From Corylus avellana (Eukaryota > Streptophyta > Magnoliopsida > Fagales > Betulaceae): a stretch of DNA of 64,000 nucleotides. The position numbers and the translations under genes were made by a program. The stretch's first letter is position 1. Every line of letters begins with the position of its first letter. The notes below the pieces were generated by a model that worked only from the letters and a program-made list of their open reading frames with translations, was not told the origin of the DNA and made no database searches. Of the stretch, positions 1 through 10,098 are shown one piece after another. Location: NCBI RefSeq assembly GCF_901000735.1, contig NC_081547.1:28817382-28881381 (forward strand). Direction: 5' to 3'.

Positions 1-211
1 CACGTGGCGTAGAGACGCGGGTGACAGTGGATTCCTTGAACCAGAAGAGCTTGCCTTGCTTGAGCACGAACCAGCGGCGGCGCCACGTCTTGATGTACTC
101 GCCTTGCTTCATCAGCCACCCGGTGCGCTCTGGGTTCGACCAGAACTCCACGCCGTCGTAGTTATTGGGCTTCTCCGCCTGGCCCGTCGCGGCCCGCCAT
201 AGGCTCGCCAT
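1..211 (-). CDS. PH1: PH1-like pleckstrin-homology domain protein, 5' end only
   Basis: The reverse strand reads 70 open codons from an ATG at 211-209 and leaves the window at base 1. The start MASLWRAATGQ, then YDGVEFWSNPERTGWL and IKTWRRRWFVLK, match the N-terminus of the small plant PH-domain protein typified by Arabidopsis AtPH1, a protein of about 145 residues. The first beta strands of the PH fold are visible (GWL.KQG..IKTW..RWFVL..G.L.WFK). PH domains of this family bind phosphoinositides at membranes. The coding part is GC-rich, unlike the surrounding DNA, and has no lesion, so this may be the functional source copy. Broken derivatives occur between the receptor kinases further right. 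Only half the gene is visible, so integrity cannot be judged. Confidence 0.85.
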   Translation of the reverse strand, partial: MASLWRAATGQAEKPNNYDGVEFWSNPERTGWLMKQGEYIKTWRRRWFVLKQGKLFWFKESTVTRVSTPR

Positions 212-480
212 TGGACTTTGGGGTTTCCGGGTTCGGGTTAAGAGCGTTGAATGATCGTTGGTGATATGGAAAGGGAATAAAGAGAGAGCTGTCGTGCCGG
301 ACAGAATTTTGGGATTATTTTGTTGTTGTATTTTGCTTTATTTGCTTTTAGTTTTAGTTTTTTAGTCTTTATTTTGGATAAATTTATGAATGTACCCGTC
401 AAACTTTGTATATTTGTGAATATGCCCCTTAGTATATTTAACATGAGGTTATTAAAATCAAATCAAGATATATGGTTATG
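212..480 (-). promoter_or_regulatory. 5' UTR/promoter region of the PH1-like gene
   Basis: This AT-rich DNA lies directly upstream (minus sense) of the PH1-like start codon. It is recognisably repeated, with the same order of motifs, upstream of the PH1-derived fragments near 31.95-32.17 kb, 36.0-36.2 kb and 49.1-49.33 kb. Shared motifs include gaatgatcgttggtga, a cggacagaattttaggat-like stretch and a tgtatatttgtgaa-like stretch. Conservation across copies shows that promoter and gene were duplicated together. No TATA box was assigned with confidence. Confidence 0.55.
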
Positions 481-1138
481 TTTTTTTAGGTATATCATTC
501 TTGGTCTTTGAAATATAGTTCTCACTCAATTTCATATCTAAAACATAAAGAGCATGAATTTCATTCTTAATTTAACCATTCCATCTAAACTAATTACCAT
601 ACTCTTTACAAAAATTGAGGACCACCTAACTTTTTTACAATTTTGGTCACACTATCAACTTCTATAATGATAATATTAGTTTGATGACAAAAGGACATTA
701 GCAAAATTCAAACTTTTAAAATATAAGAATTAAATTGAAATCTATCATATATTTTAGAGATTAAAAATATAGTTTAGTGTAGAATTAAGGGATTTACTGA
801 TGATGTTTAAATGGGAAAATGACAAATAGCAATTTTTTAAGTACTTTTTTTTTTTTTTAAATTACAATTATTAATTTAAGGATTGGTTTTCACTATTACA
901 TTATCTTACTTGTATGATAATCGTATAAAAATATATTAAATAGTATTACTCGCATAAAATATACAAAAATGATATAGATGCAATTATGTAATAACTAATA
1001 TAACATGCTATTGAATCATATGCCACCTAATTACCAATCATCGTAAGCAAGTTTCACACCCCAAATTTTGATCATGAAATGAAAGCAAATTTGTAACACC
1101 CAACATTTACATAAATGACCCATTATCAAAATGAGTAG
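481..1138. other. AT-rich intergenic DNA, nothing recognised
   Basis: No reading frame, RNA gene or transposon end could be supported here. A short stretch near 725-780 (aagaattaaattgaaat followed by aaaaatatagttta) is similar to 5212-5265 and looks like a dispersed repeat remnant. Confidence 0.5.
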
Positions 1139-1254
1139 TTATATTTAAGGGGTAGCTCAATCGGCTGTGAACAACGTCTCATGAAGCAGAGGTTACTAGT
1201 TCGAATCTCTCGTCTTATTTCCTTGTGTGATATGAAAAAAAAAAAAAAAAAAAA
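1139..1254 (+). mobile_element. tRNA-derived SINE
   Basis: The unit opens with a tRNA-like head: an A box (TAGCTCAATCGG, near 1152) and a B box (GGTTACTAGTTCGAATCTC, near 1190) at a pol III-like spacing. It continues through a short body ending CCTTGTGTGATATG and closes with a run of about 21 A. A tRNA-like head, short unrelated body and 3' homopolymer is the standard layout of plant SINEs. It is not a tRNA gene, because no cloverleaf can be closed and the acceptor stem is absent. No clear target duplication was found. Confidence 0.75.
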
Positions 1255-3900
1255 AACAGCTCAATTCTCAGGAACCTTCTGGAATGTGGTAGGCCCAAAA
1301 GCCAATGGCTTTTGAATTGGCTTGGACACGTGGGAATGTGGGATTCATTCAGCCTGCGGGAACCCTAATCTCTCACTTTCCCAAATATCACGCCCTTCGC
1401 CTCCTTTCACACACCATCTTCTTCCTTGAGTTCCTTCACACCCCTCTGCGCCTAACAAATGGATTGGGAGACCACGGTGCGCGAGTTGCGGCGGACCGGG
1501 GGAAGGATTGCCTGGTCCGCCTCAACTCGCGCATGATGGCCTTGCCTCTCTCTGTAGCCCGATTCACGACAACACCTGCTTAGATTTGTGGGAAGCAGAA
1601 TAAGAATTCACATACCTGAATTCTTCAATTTTGAAGGTAAGAAGTATTACTTTTGAATTACACTGACTTGCGTATGTGATTTGGGATTTTGCATTTCAAC
1701 TTTTGATTAATTTATTACGAATTGATGAACTGATCAAAGATATTAGGGATTTTGGTTCTTCTTAATGTTCTTTTGGGTCCTAATTCTTTCTCTGAGCTTA
1801 AGAATTGCTTGCACCATCAACATGTTTAAAACTAAATTTCCTTTATTGATGTTTGAGATGGGCTTGGGGCTTTGGCTGTTAACTTCGATTGGTAATTGAT
1901 TAGTAAGAGTAATATTTCAGAACCTGATTTGTATGGATATGCCAAGCATTCACCCCCTATTTCTTAAGATAAGTTGTTTCCCATAAATTGCATTTACACT
2001 TTCTGTGGTTTCTATTGGCAACCCTTAGCTTTTATTTCTGTTTAATGCATTGTGATTCAACAATTGTATATTGTAAAAGTTCAGCGGAAAGGGTATCAGA
2101 TTCCATGGATTTAGGTTTTGTTTGATTCGGCGGAAAACATCTCGACAGAAATTTTCCATAAGAAAACATTGATTACGGTAAAAACATTTCACACTGAAAT
2201 AGTTAGAAGAAGAAAAAAACTTTAATTGTGTTCAGAAACCTACCTACCACGTGGTAGCCTTTAGTTTGTGGAATGAACATTAGTCAAATCTGCTCTGCTT
2301 CAAATGGTCCATTGATGGAGGCTAGAAAAGTCAGATTTTAATATGTCTTTTTAATTGAATATATTAAAAATTAAACATCTCAAAATTTATTCTCTATTCT
2401 GAGCTGGGTACTTCTCTATTACGTTCTCTGTTTTGGTACTGGAGTGGCGGGGCCCTTTGTACACCTCATGCCTCATGGGTTTGAAGTCTTAAACAGTAGC
2501 TTTTGTCATGGCTGACATCTCATTTTGATACGTGCTTTTTTATATGGGCGGAAAGAGAAAGCGCCAAAAAAAAAAAAAAAAAAAGTGAGAGAAATGTTAA
2601 ATATTGGATCATGTCATGTCGGCATGGTTAGATAAAAATTAGATGCTTTTACAGTATTTAGTATTTCTTTTTCCTTTTGGTTTGCTGGCAACAACTTGCT
2701 GGCAACGTTGTTGGATGAAAGTTGTATACTTTTATAGAATCTGTGTATACTTGTATAGTGATTAGGGGAATGCGATCAAGAAGCCAAGAGAGCTAGCCTT
2801 CATGAATTCACTAAGCTTCTTTCCCTTGATTGCGACACTCACAGTCGACCTGGTCCTGGATTATAATAACCTTTTTTCACTTCAAATCATCCACTTGTTT
2901 TCTCTTTGCTGCCGGCCCAAAAAGTAAAAAGAATAATAATAATAATAAAAAAAGCAACTTCTCTTTGCTGTTTTAAGTCCAATTGTGATTCATGGATAAT
3001 CATTTATTCTTTCATTTTTACTTATAAAAAAAAAAGTGATTCATGGATAATCATTTTGCACACTTATTTTACATAGATGACAGTATGATTTTAATATTGA
3101 TAGCTAGTATCTCTCTGGAGAGCATTGTGGTAGCTTTCATATGAATTCTTCAGATTAAAAAACAGTATCGGAGTGTTACAACTCTCCATGAAGCATCGTA
3201 TCCTCTGATAGATCAAGAAAGCGACTCCTTGAAAAAAGAAAAAAAAAAAAAAAGAAGAAAAATCAAGAGGTTAGAAGTTAAATTACCTCTAAGTGGGAGT
3301 CCTTCAAACTTAGAGGGACACAACCAACAAGAACGTACTCCTCTCTCTATTCTTCTCTTCTCTCTCACTAGGTCTGGGGTGGTTAGAAAAATGCATAGGG
3401 AGGGTTTATCCTAAGCCTTCTTGTAGAGCTTCTCCTTGCTGGTACGGTCAAAAGAAATGGTTCCTTTTTTTTAAAAAAAGGTGTATGTGCAGAAACAAAA
3501 GTTCGTTGAAAACGTTGAACGTTCTTTGACAATCGTTCAAATCCAATTTCGAACGTCTCTTGACAACGATAGTTTGAATACCTTTAGATTGTCGTAGTGT
3601 TTTAAAATAATATTTAAAGGGTCCTTTTAAATAACTTTGAAAGACATTTTATTTATTAGGGAATTTGTAATATTAAAACATGCAAGAAATTGTATAGTAG
3701 GGCAATCTTCATTGTTCTATTATATTTCTATTCAAATAGTGGTGTTAATTATGTGGGACATTACACCTTCACTGTAGCTCATTTTAGAAAAATAATTTCA
3801 GAATTGAGCTTGGAAGGTACAGATCTATCGATAAGTAAAAGGAACGTCGCCAATAGCTGCCACATGCGCCTCCACGCATTGCTCAAAGTTTTAATTGTGC
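1255..3900 (+). other. Intergenic DNA with possible exon remnants of an unidentified gene
   Basis: From 1305 to 1640 the DNA is less AT-rich and resembles a plant 5' leader (accctaatctctcac). It has an ATG at 1459 opening only a 25-codon frame, and a good splice-donor-like sequence (TTTTGAAG|GTAAGAAG) near 1636. T-rich intron-like DNA follows. A short frame at about 2774-2861 ends in TAA and follows an AG. These could be first and last exon remnants of one gene, but I recognise no family and the frames are short. The rest, including A-runs near 2567 and 3240, shows nothing supportable. Confidence 0.25.
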
Positions 3901-3901
3901 A

Positions 3902-4133
3902 GCCATGTGCCGCCACAGTCTCTCAATTGGCCCATTGATTGTGCCATTTGACAGGTCCGACGATGAAGACTCTAGAGCTGCCGAGAACAACTCCATCGAG
4001 AGTCCCACGTGCCGCCACACGCTTGGATTTTTTTTTGTTCAGCCATGCACCGCCACAGTTGGCCAATCACTTCGGTGGTTGTGCCATTCGACAGATCTCT
4101 CGGCAGCCATTCTAGTACTGCCATGAATCGCCA
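3902..4133 (+). repeat. Imperfect direct repeat, about 95-140 bp units
   Basis: Two related segments begin at about 3902 (gccatgtgccgccacagt) and 4042 (gccatgcaccgccacagt). Each continues into ttg(g/t)c..tca, then ttgtgccattygacag. A third partial echo occurs around 4008 (cgtgccgccac). No coding sense was found on either strand. Confidence 0.5.
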
Positions 4134-4997
4134 CCTTGAACCTCACATGCTTAGCTTCAAGGTTATGCTGTTGTTTTTTTTTTTTTTTTTTTATTAAAAG
4201 GCCAGGAAGGGGCGATCAGTGTAATTTTTTCCCTTGAGCGTGAGTATCGGGGTTCTCACCCGCTGTGGAATGTTCAGTTTGAGTCATAACTACTGTTTGA
4301 GAAGGCGAATCATGCACCCACACTTCTATTGAACTCCCATAACGTTTTCTTACGTGCCTCACAAATGCATGCGCACCGCTTTCTCCATGTACTAAATGTG
4401 TCATGTGGCTCACACTTTTTACATGTTACATGTGTTCCACACATCTCTAGGCCCAATTTGTCAACCCGATCCAAACTGATTCAATCCAATTTGGCCCAAC
4501 ATTCGACTCGGTCCAACGGGGGTCCAAGCCAATGACCCAATCTTCAACCTAGTCTAGCGGGTTCGGGCCAAACCAGCTCACTGTATTCAATCAATTCCAT
4601 GGGTTTTGGGCCACACCGACCCATTCAAACAATCCACAAGTTTTGGGCCAAACCAGCCCATTCATACAGTCCACACCCAGTGTCCTTCAACCTCCTCAGA
4701 CCCAATCCACTGGCCCAGCCAACGGCCGCGCCGCTGCTAACCATTGCCGTCCCTTTGGCGTCTTCTGGTAGCCTATTACTAGCCTTCCACCTCCGTTGGC
4801 TCCTTCCACTGCATCCTGCCATCACCGGCCCTCCAACAATCACCTCTGGTAGCATCTCTAGCCACTTTTTGGCAGCCCTTCGACCACTTTCTGGCAGCCT
4901 TGTTCAGCCAACTCTAGTAGCTTTCTTCAGTGAAGAACAAAAAATCCAAAACCCTTTCTCTTCTAAACTCAAGTTTAGACGTTGAGTTTGAGAGGGG
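4134..4997. other. Non-coding stretch leading into an LTR
   Basis: The region has recurring phrases (gggccaaaccagc, cccattca) around 4565-4670 and a C-rich part at 4700-4900. The last bases, TTGAGTTTGAGAGGGG (4982-4997), look like the polypurine tract of a retrotransposon just before the LTR that starts at 4998, so the right part is probably decayed element interior. The 128-codon open frame at 4599-4985 matches no family I know and is probably chance. Confidence 0.4.
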
Positions 4998-5208
4998 TGT
5001 TAGAAGATTTTATATTCTCCTGTATTCTTTTTCCTTATATGATTTATTCTCTTCCTTACTTGGTCTAAGTTTACTTATTCATTACTCTTAGTCTCTCTAT
5101 AAATAGAGACTATTGAAGTATACTAAAGATATAGCTCATCACTCTCTATGTCTTTCTGCTTCCAGTCTCCCTCTTCTCTTTTTCATATTCTCATCATATA
5201 TTTCTACA
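4998..5208 (+). mobile_element. Copia-type LTR, 211 bp (3' LTR or solo)
   Basis: It begins TGTTAGAAG directly after a purine tract (GAGAGGGG) and ends TTTCTACA, giving TG..CA termini with a short inverted repeat. A TATA box (TCTATAAATAGAG) sits near 5095, as expected for the U3/R boundary. Layout, size and start sequence are those of small plant Ty1/copia or TRIM LTRs. No matching 5' LTR was found to the left, so it is a 3' LTR of a decayed element or a solo LTR. A diverged LTR of the same type is at 9668-9869. Confidence 0.7.
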
Positions 5209-5868
5209 ATAAGAATTAAATTGAAATATGTCTTATACTTTAAAGACCAAAAATATAGTTTAAAATAATAGCTCCTGACATTATTTTCATATATTTTGGT
5301 GCGTTACCTGCATATTCTTAAATACATGTTTGTAAGAAAAGAAGTCTTAAACATGTAGATCAAAATTTGGTTTGATTTATTCCAACAAAATACATACTCG
5401 CACAAACAGCCAAGCTAATGTTGGGCATTATGAAGGAGACTTTTCTGCAATCTGATCATTTCTTCACAAAGCTCTGTTTTCCTACAAAAGCAGAAGTTGA
5501 GTATATTTGCCATGTTGAAACGTTTAGAAAATTTCAGGATACAAGAAACAAAACAACTTTCGCTTTGAAAACAATATTAGAAAAAAAAGATTGAATTAAC
5601 TAAGGTTACTTGTGAATTTAAATAAGGGGGAAATCCTTGGGCAAATGTTTTGATCCTTATAAGATCACTGGAAACTCTACTTGTGTTGGCAGGTCATCTA
5701 CCTATGAAGGTCTTGTGCTTGTGGTTTTGAATGAATTATTTGGAAACTTTAGGTTTGAAATTTAAGGCTCAAATATAATACTTAGGACAGACTTTAGTCA
5801 CTCCATGAATTGTTTATAATAGCTAAACTTTTAAATCAAAGTTTGTAGTACATTACCTTATTTGGTCC
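5209..5868 (-). other. 3' flank of RLK-A
   Basis: Downstream DNA of RLK-A in minus sense. Parts are repeated behind other copies of the cluster, for example ttccaacaaaatacata followed by gcattatgaaggagactt. These recur near 25.55, 32.34, 36.87, 42.30 and 49.83 kb, showing that 3' flanks were amplified with the kinase genes. No other gene is seen. Confidence 0.5.
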
Positions 5869-8800
5869 TTATCCATGGATCCCAGCCTTCAGAAAGGCAT
5901 TTTTTATTCGATGTAGTTCCTTAGTGACATCCCCCATATTCATTCTTTCTTTTGGTGATTCTAATGAGCAAGTAAGACTGATCTTGAAAACTGAAAGTAG
6001 GCACTTTTGCACATTAGAGTTCATCTGGCTGAGATTCTCAATAAAGATTCTTTCTTCTACTGCCTCAATATCATTGTGATTATTGTCGATGTAGTCATCT
6101 TCTTCTGTTGCCACTGTTAATTCATTAACTTCTCTTTTGAAAAGATTTGGATCCACAATTTGCACAAGTTTCTCTGGCAATGCCGTTGTAACAAAGTTAT
6201 GAAGGTTGAAACCATCTTTAAACATAGGGTCAGTTGGCCTCTTTCCAGTGAACATCTCCAGCACAAATATTCCATAGCTATAAACATCTCCTTGTGTTGA
6301 TGCCTCACCACCCATTCCGTACTCTGCAATTCATATATTATATATGCACAATTAACATGATAATAATTTCTAATAGTTGTTTAATACGTAATTTAAAAGA
6401 TTTGGAATTTAATATTTAGAAGTTACATATTTTATTTACTCTTAAAAAAAAAAAGATGACAAATAATGTGTATTTTAAAATTAGGACTAGTGAATTTTTT
6501 TTGAGAAATTGGATAATAATTAAAGAGGCCAGTATGAGAATGAGATAAACATAAGTCTTTCCGTAGTGTTTACTTATTTGTTGGACAAGTTCTTTAAACA
6601 TTTTCTGCTACAATAGCTTCAGTACAAATCTAAGTATTCTTTTTTTATTGGGATTATTGGTGTGAATTATTCTTCTTTTTTACTGTTGGTCTCCTCTTGA
6701 CCAACATTCATTTTCATATATATATTTTTTTTGAATTTTCACTCGTTGTGCTTTAGATCTTAATCTCAATGTATTCTTATTTAACGATAGAGAAATGCAA
6801 TTATTTTCACATATTTACGACTAATTCATGACTTGTTTAATAGTAGTTGTCAAAATCCATCTATATATGCAAGCCCTATTAATCTCTATCAAAGCATAAA
6901 TCTCGTATGTGACCAATATTTCCGAGCAATAAATACAAAAGACCAGAGTTTTCTCTTCAGAAAAGTTGTTCCCACCATTTTTACAGTAGGGTTTACATGT
7001 TTTCCTTCTTTTTTTGTATTAATTTGATATATCTAATTGACATGCTATCATAATAAGTATGGAGGGCCATAAGGAAATAAAGTCGAAAATATGAATATGT
7101 AGAGCATAGCAAAATGACAGTTGGTGACACTTTCCAACTCTATTCAAATTACGATTTAGAGGATTTACATCGAAGTTATTATATACCTGGAGCAGCATAG
7201 CCAATAGTGCCCTTTATTCCAACTGTGCTAGTTTGATTTTGAGAAACATCATTTGTTGTACTGAGAATCCTTGCCAAACCAAAATCACTTACTTTAGCAA
7301 TCATGTCATCGTCAAGAAGAATATTGCTTGGCTTTAAATCACAATGAATGATTGGTGTTTCACAATGATCATGAAGATAATGTAGAGCATAGGCTACATC
7401 GATCGCAATATTTAATCTTTGGAGGAGGTTCAAATATCTTGGTGGACTTTCATTCTCTCTATTTAGGTGCAGCCACTTGTCTAAGTTTCCATTTGCCATA
7501 AATTCATAAACGAGAGCTTTGAATTCATTGCCGTTATAGTCCACACTGGAGCAACAAGTTACAATCTTAACGAGATTCCGATGCCGTATATTTCTTAAGG
7601 CATTGCATTCAGCCATAAAACTCTTGGAAGCTCCTTTCTGTTGAAGGTTTAATACTTTCACAGCAACCATCATTTTTTCCTGATCAAGAATTCCTTTATA
7701 TACGGAGCCAAAACTACCGGATCCAATTAAACTGCTTGGAGAAAATCCGTCAGTCGTTTGATAGAGCTCCTTGTATGAAACATTTGAAAGTTGGTTGGTT
7801 TTTTGNNNNNNNNNNNNNNNNNNNNNNNNNNNNNNNNNNNNNNNNNNNNNNNNNNNNNNNNNNNNNNNNNNNNNNNNNNNNNNNNNNNNNNNNNNNNNNN
7901 NNNNNTAAAGAAATCCAAGTCATTGGCTGAATTACCCCAAGAGAATTTCTAGCAACAGCTATCCACCGGACATTTAGCAGGTTTCCTAGATCAGTTGGAA
8001 CTTGTCCCATGAAATTGTTATAGGAGAGATCAACTATTTCAAGCCGAGAAACATTGGATAGTGAAACTGGGATTGGACCAGAGAATTCGTTCTTATAGAT
8101 GTTCAAAATTTGGAGATTAGGGAGAGTGAGGCCTATATTGGCTGGAAGAGTGCCATTAAGTTGGTTAAGTCCGACTTGCATGAACCTCAGAGTTGATATA
8201 TTGTAAAGGGAAGAAGGGAATGTACCAAACAAATTGTTGTCCACAACTGCTAAGTAAACTAACCTTTGCAAACGACCTATTTCATCCGGAATATTTCCCA
8301 CGAAATTATTAAATGCAAGCTGGAGTACTTCGAGTGTAGAAATATTCCCCAAAGAAGGTGGGATGCCTCCTGTCAAATTATTTTGAGGAATCTGAAATCT
8401 TACAAGCTTCAACAAAGAGCCCAGCTCAATCGGAACATTCCCAGTAAGTTTATTATTTGAAAGTTGCATGAATCTGAGTTGAGGACAGTTGGTGAAGTTG
8501 CTTGGGATTTCCCCTATCAATGAATTATTGGTAAGATCGAGACGTTGCAGACGGAAGAGAAGAACGACTTGTTGTGGAATTTCGCCGTGTAAGAAGTTGT
8601 CTGAGAGGTTGAACACCATAAGAAAGCTGAGGTTGCCAATGTAAGGTGATATGGATCCACTTAAGGAATTACCATGTAGGTCCAAGGCTGTAACTCTTTG
8701 ATGCTTGCGGCCACATGTAACTCCCTGCCAGTTGCAGAAGTGGGTAGAGCCATTCCAAGTGGCGAAGAAGTTAAATGGGTCATTGGTTATCATTTCTTTG

Positions 8801-8952
8801 AATTTGAACAAAGAAAAACGATCAGTCTCGTTTGTTGGAGCCGCAGCTGCAAGAGTGGTAGGTTGGAAACAAAGTAGGCTTATAGAAAAGAGAAGAATGA
8901 TACCAAGGTATGCAGTGCATAATACACGGAAGTTGCAGCTATGAAGCTTCAT
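5869..8952 (-). pseudogene. RLK-A: LRR-XII receptor-like kinase, gap-interrupted and frameshifted
   Basis: Two exons. Exon 1 starts at ATG 8952 (MKLHSCNFRVL, conserved in RLK-B, E and G) and ends at 7187 with donor CCAG|GTATAT. Exon 2 runs 6323-5869 after acceptor TTGCAG; the join restores APEYGMGGE. Visible in order are a signal peptide, an LRRNT domain (NETDRFSLFKFKEM..CNWQGVTCG), about ten LRRs, a gap (7806-7905), then the kinase: GSGSFGSVYKG, VAVKVL, HCDLKPSN, DFG. HCD marks a non-RD kinase. The last LRRs and the membrane segment are lost in the gap; by comparison with RLK-B about 0.9 kb is missing. Near 7934-7937 one base is missing relative to all paralogs (ctt ggg gta versus ctt gga agt a), which shifts the frame before the gap. 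This could be a real lesion or a contig-end error. Exon 2 is intact. Confidence 0.8.
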
Positions 8953-9448
8953 GGGAATGGCTGGAGAAGGGGGAAGCAGAGTATTTGTGAAGTATTGTGC
9001 GAGGTAGAGCAAGATACAGAGTATTAGGGTGTGAACTGTGAAGTTAGAATTTTTAAATACACAAATTCTGGAGTCCTTGACACACACTGGCGGCGGAGCC
9101 CCCTGGCTGAGAAAGTCTTTTGGCAACAAAGTCTTTGTCCGGCCCAACCCTGAAAGTCTCTTCCCATCTAACATAAATAGACCTCCAGCTTTGTTTTTTT
9201 GAAATGTCTTGTGGTATTGGGAATAAAAAGTTGCGGTGTAATAAAAACATTATTTTTTGTCCATAAAAGTTTTAGATCACTAGAGGTTAGAGGCTCATCA
9301 GTGGATGGGGTCACAGCAACTATGTATAAGGCATATAGTCTCTTCCTATCCAGAACTTTTATGAGCAAAAAATATTTTTTTTATTGCACTATAGCATATC
9401 TCTAAAAAGTCTTATAAGGTGAACAAGTATGTCTTATTAATGTCCATG

Positions 9449-9528
<80 letters not shown>

Positions 9529-9667
9529 TGATTGCTTTACATCGTGACAATCTATGTAGCATGCCCTACGTTTATTATCCATTTATCTTTTGACTGTTTT
9601 TATTGCTGGTGAAATTACACTCACAATGTTCACCCAATCTTTTATGTTAAATATATTGTGAATATAT
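8953..9667 (-). promoter_or_regulatory. Upstream region of RLK-A with (AT)n(AG)n microsatellite
   Basis: The first 250 bp match the upstream regions of other RLK copies: gtgaactgtgaagtt near 9030, a cctgaaagtctcttcccat block near 9150, and tctaacataaatagacctcc. The latter block is found inverted at 52925-52990. A perfect dinucleotide tract, AT from 9450 to 9486 then AG to 9525, lies about 0.5 kb upstream of the start codon. No core promoter element was assigned. Confidence 0.5.
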
Positions 9668-9869
9668 TGTAGAGAGAGGAAGAAAGAGAGAAAAGAGAGT
9701 ACAAAAGTTAATAATGAACTGCATTGTATTGATTTTTTTCTATGTTATAATCTGATTACATAACTCTCTATTTATAAAGAGAGAAGAAGGAGTGGGTAAG
9801 AAACTCTAGACTAAATCCTAACATATGTAAGGAAACATAATAAAATAAATAATATCAAATATTCTAACA
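9668..9869 (-). mobile_element. Solo copia-type LTR, 202 bp
   Basis: In minus sense it begins TGTTAGAATATT, has a TATA box (CTTTATAAATAGAGAG) in the middle and ends CTCTCTACA, the same layout as the LTR at 4998-5208. No polypurine tract precedes it and no internal region follows, so it is a solo LTR. A 5-bp target duplication could not be seen, so one edge may be degenerate. Confidence 0.6.
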
Positions 9870-9963
9870 TTTTAATTTTGTTAATATATCTTACTAATCT
9901 ATTATTGGAGTTGTAATGTCTCTCTTCTATCTTACTAAAATCTCGAGTGATTGTAAGAGGCTT

Positions 9964-10088
9964 ATTTGTGTCATATTAAAAATGATGTGACTATTAAAAT
10001 TATTATTAAGCTTGTGATTGATCATGATTAAATTTTGATCCAAAAATAATTTTAATAGTTACATCATTTTTAGTAGAACACAAGTAAA
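9964..10088. mobile_element. Foldback MITE, about 125 bp
   Basis: Arms of about 45 bp form an imperfect inverted repeat: atttgtgtcatattaaaaat followed by gatgtgactattaaaattatt on the left, and aataattttaatagttacat followed by catttttagtagaacacaagtaaat on the right. They flank a short AT-rich loop. It has no coding capacity. It lies 10 bp outside the left end of the large inverted-repeat element. The exact termini and target duplication are unclear. Confidence 0.55.
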
Positions 10089-10098
10089 TTATTTAAAA

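Noticed and set aside
1139..1254. Functional tRNA gene
   Set aside because: A and B box-like sequences are present, but no acceptor stem or cloverleaf closes and a poly-A tail follows; it is a SINE.
4599..4985. 128-codon plus-strand frame rich in Pro, Leu and Ser
   Set aside because: No recognisable domain; it ends at the polypurine tract of an LTR and its composition follows the C-rich local sequence.
8953..9174. N-terminal extension of RLK-A starting at an upstream ATG (9174)
   Set aside because: The extra 74 residues overlap promoter and leader DNA conserved in other copies; MKLHSC at 8952 followed by a signal peptide is the family start.
9450..9525. (AT)n(AG)n tract as a regulatory GAGA element
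   Set aside because: It is a plain microsatellite, not conserved in the upstream DNA of other RLK copies.
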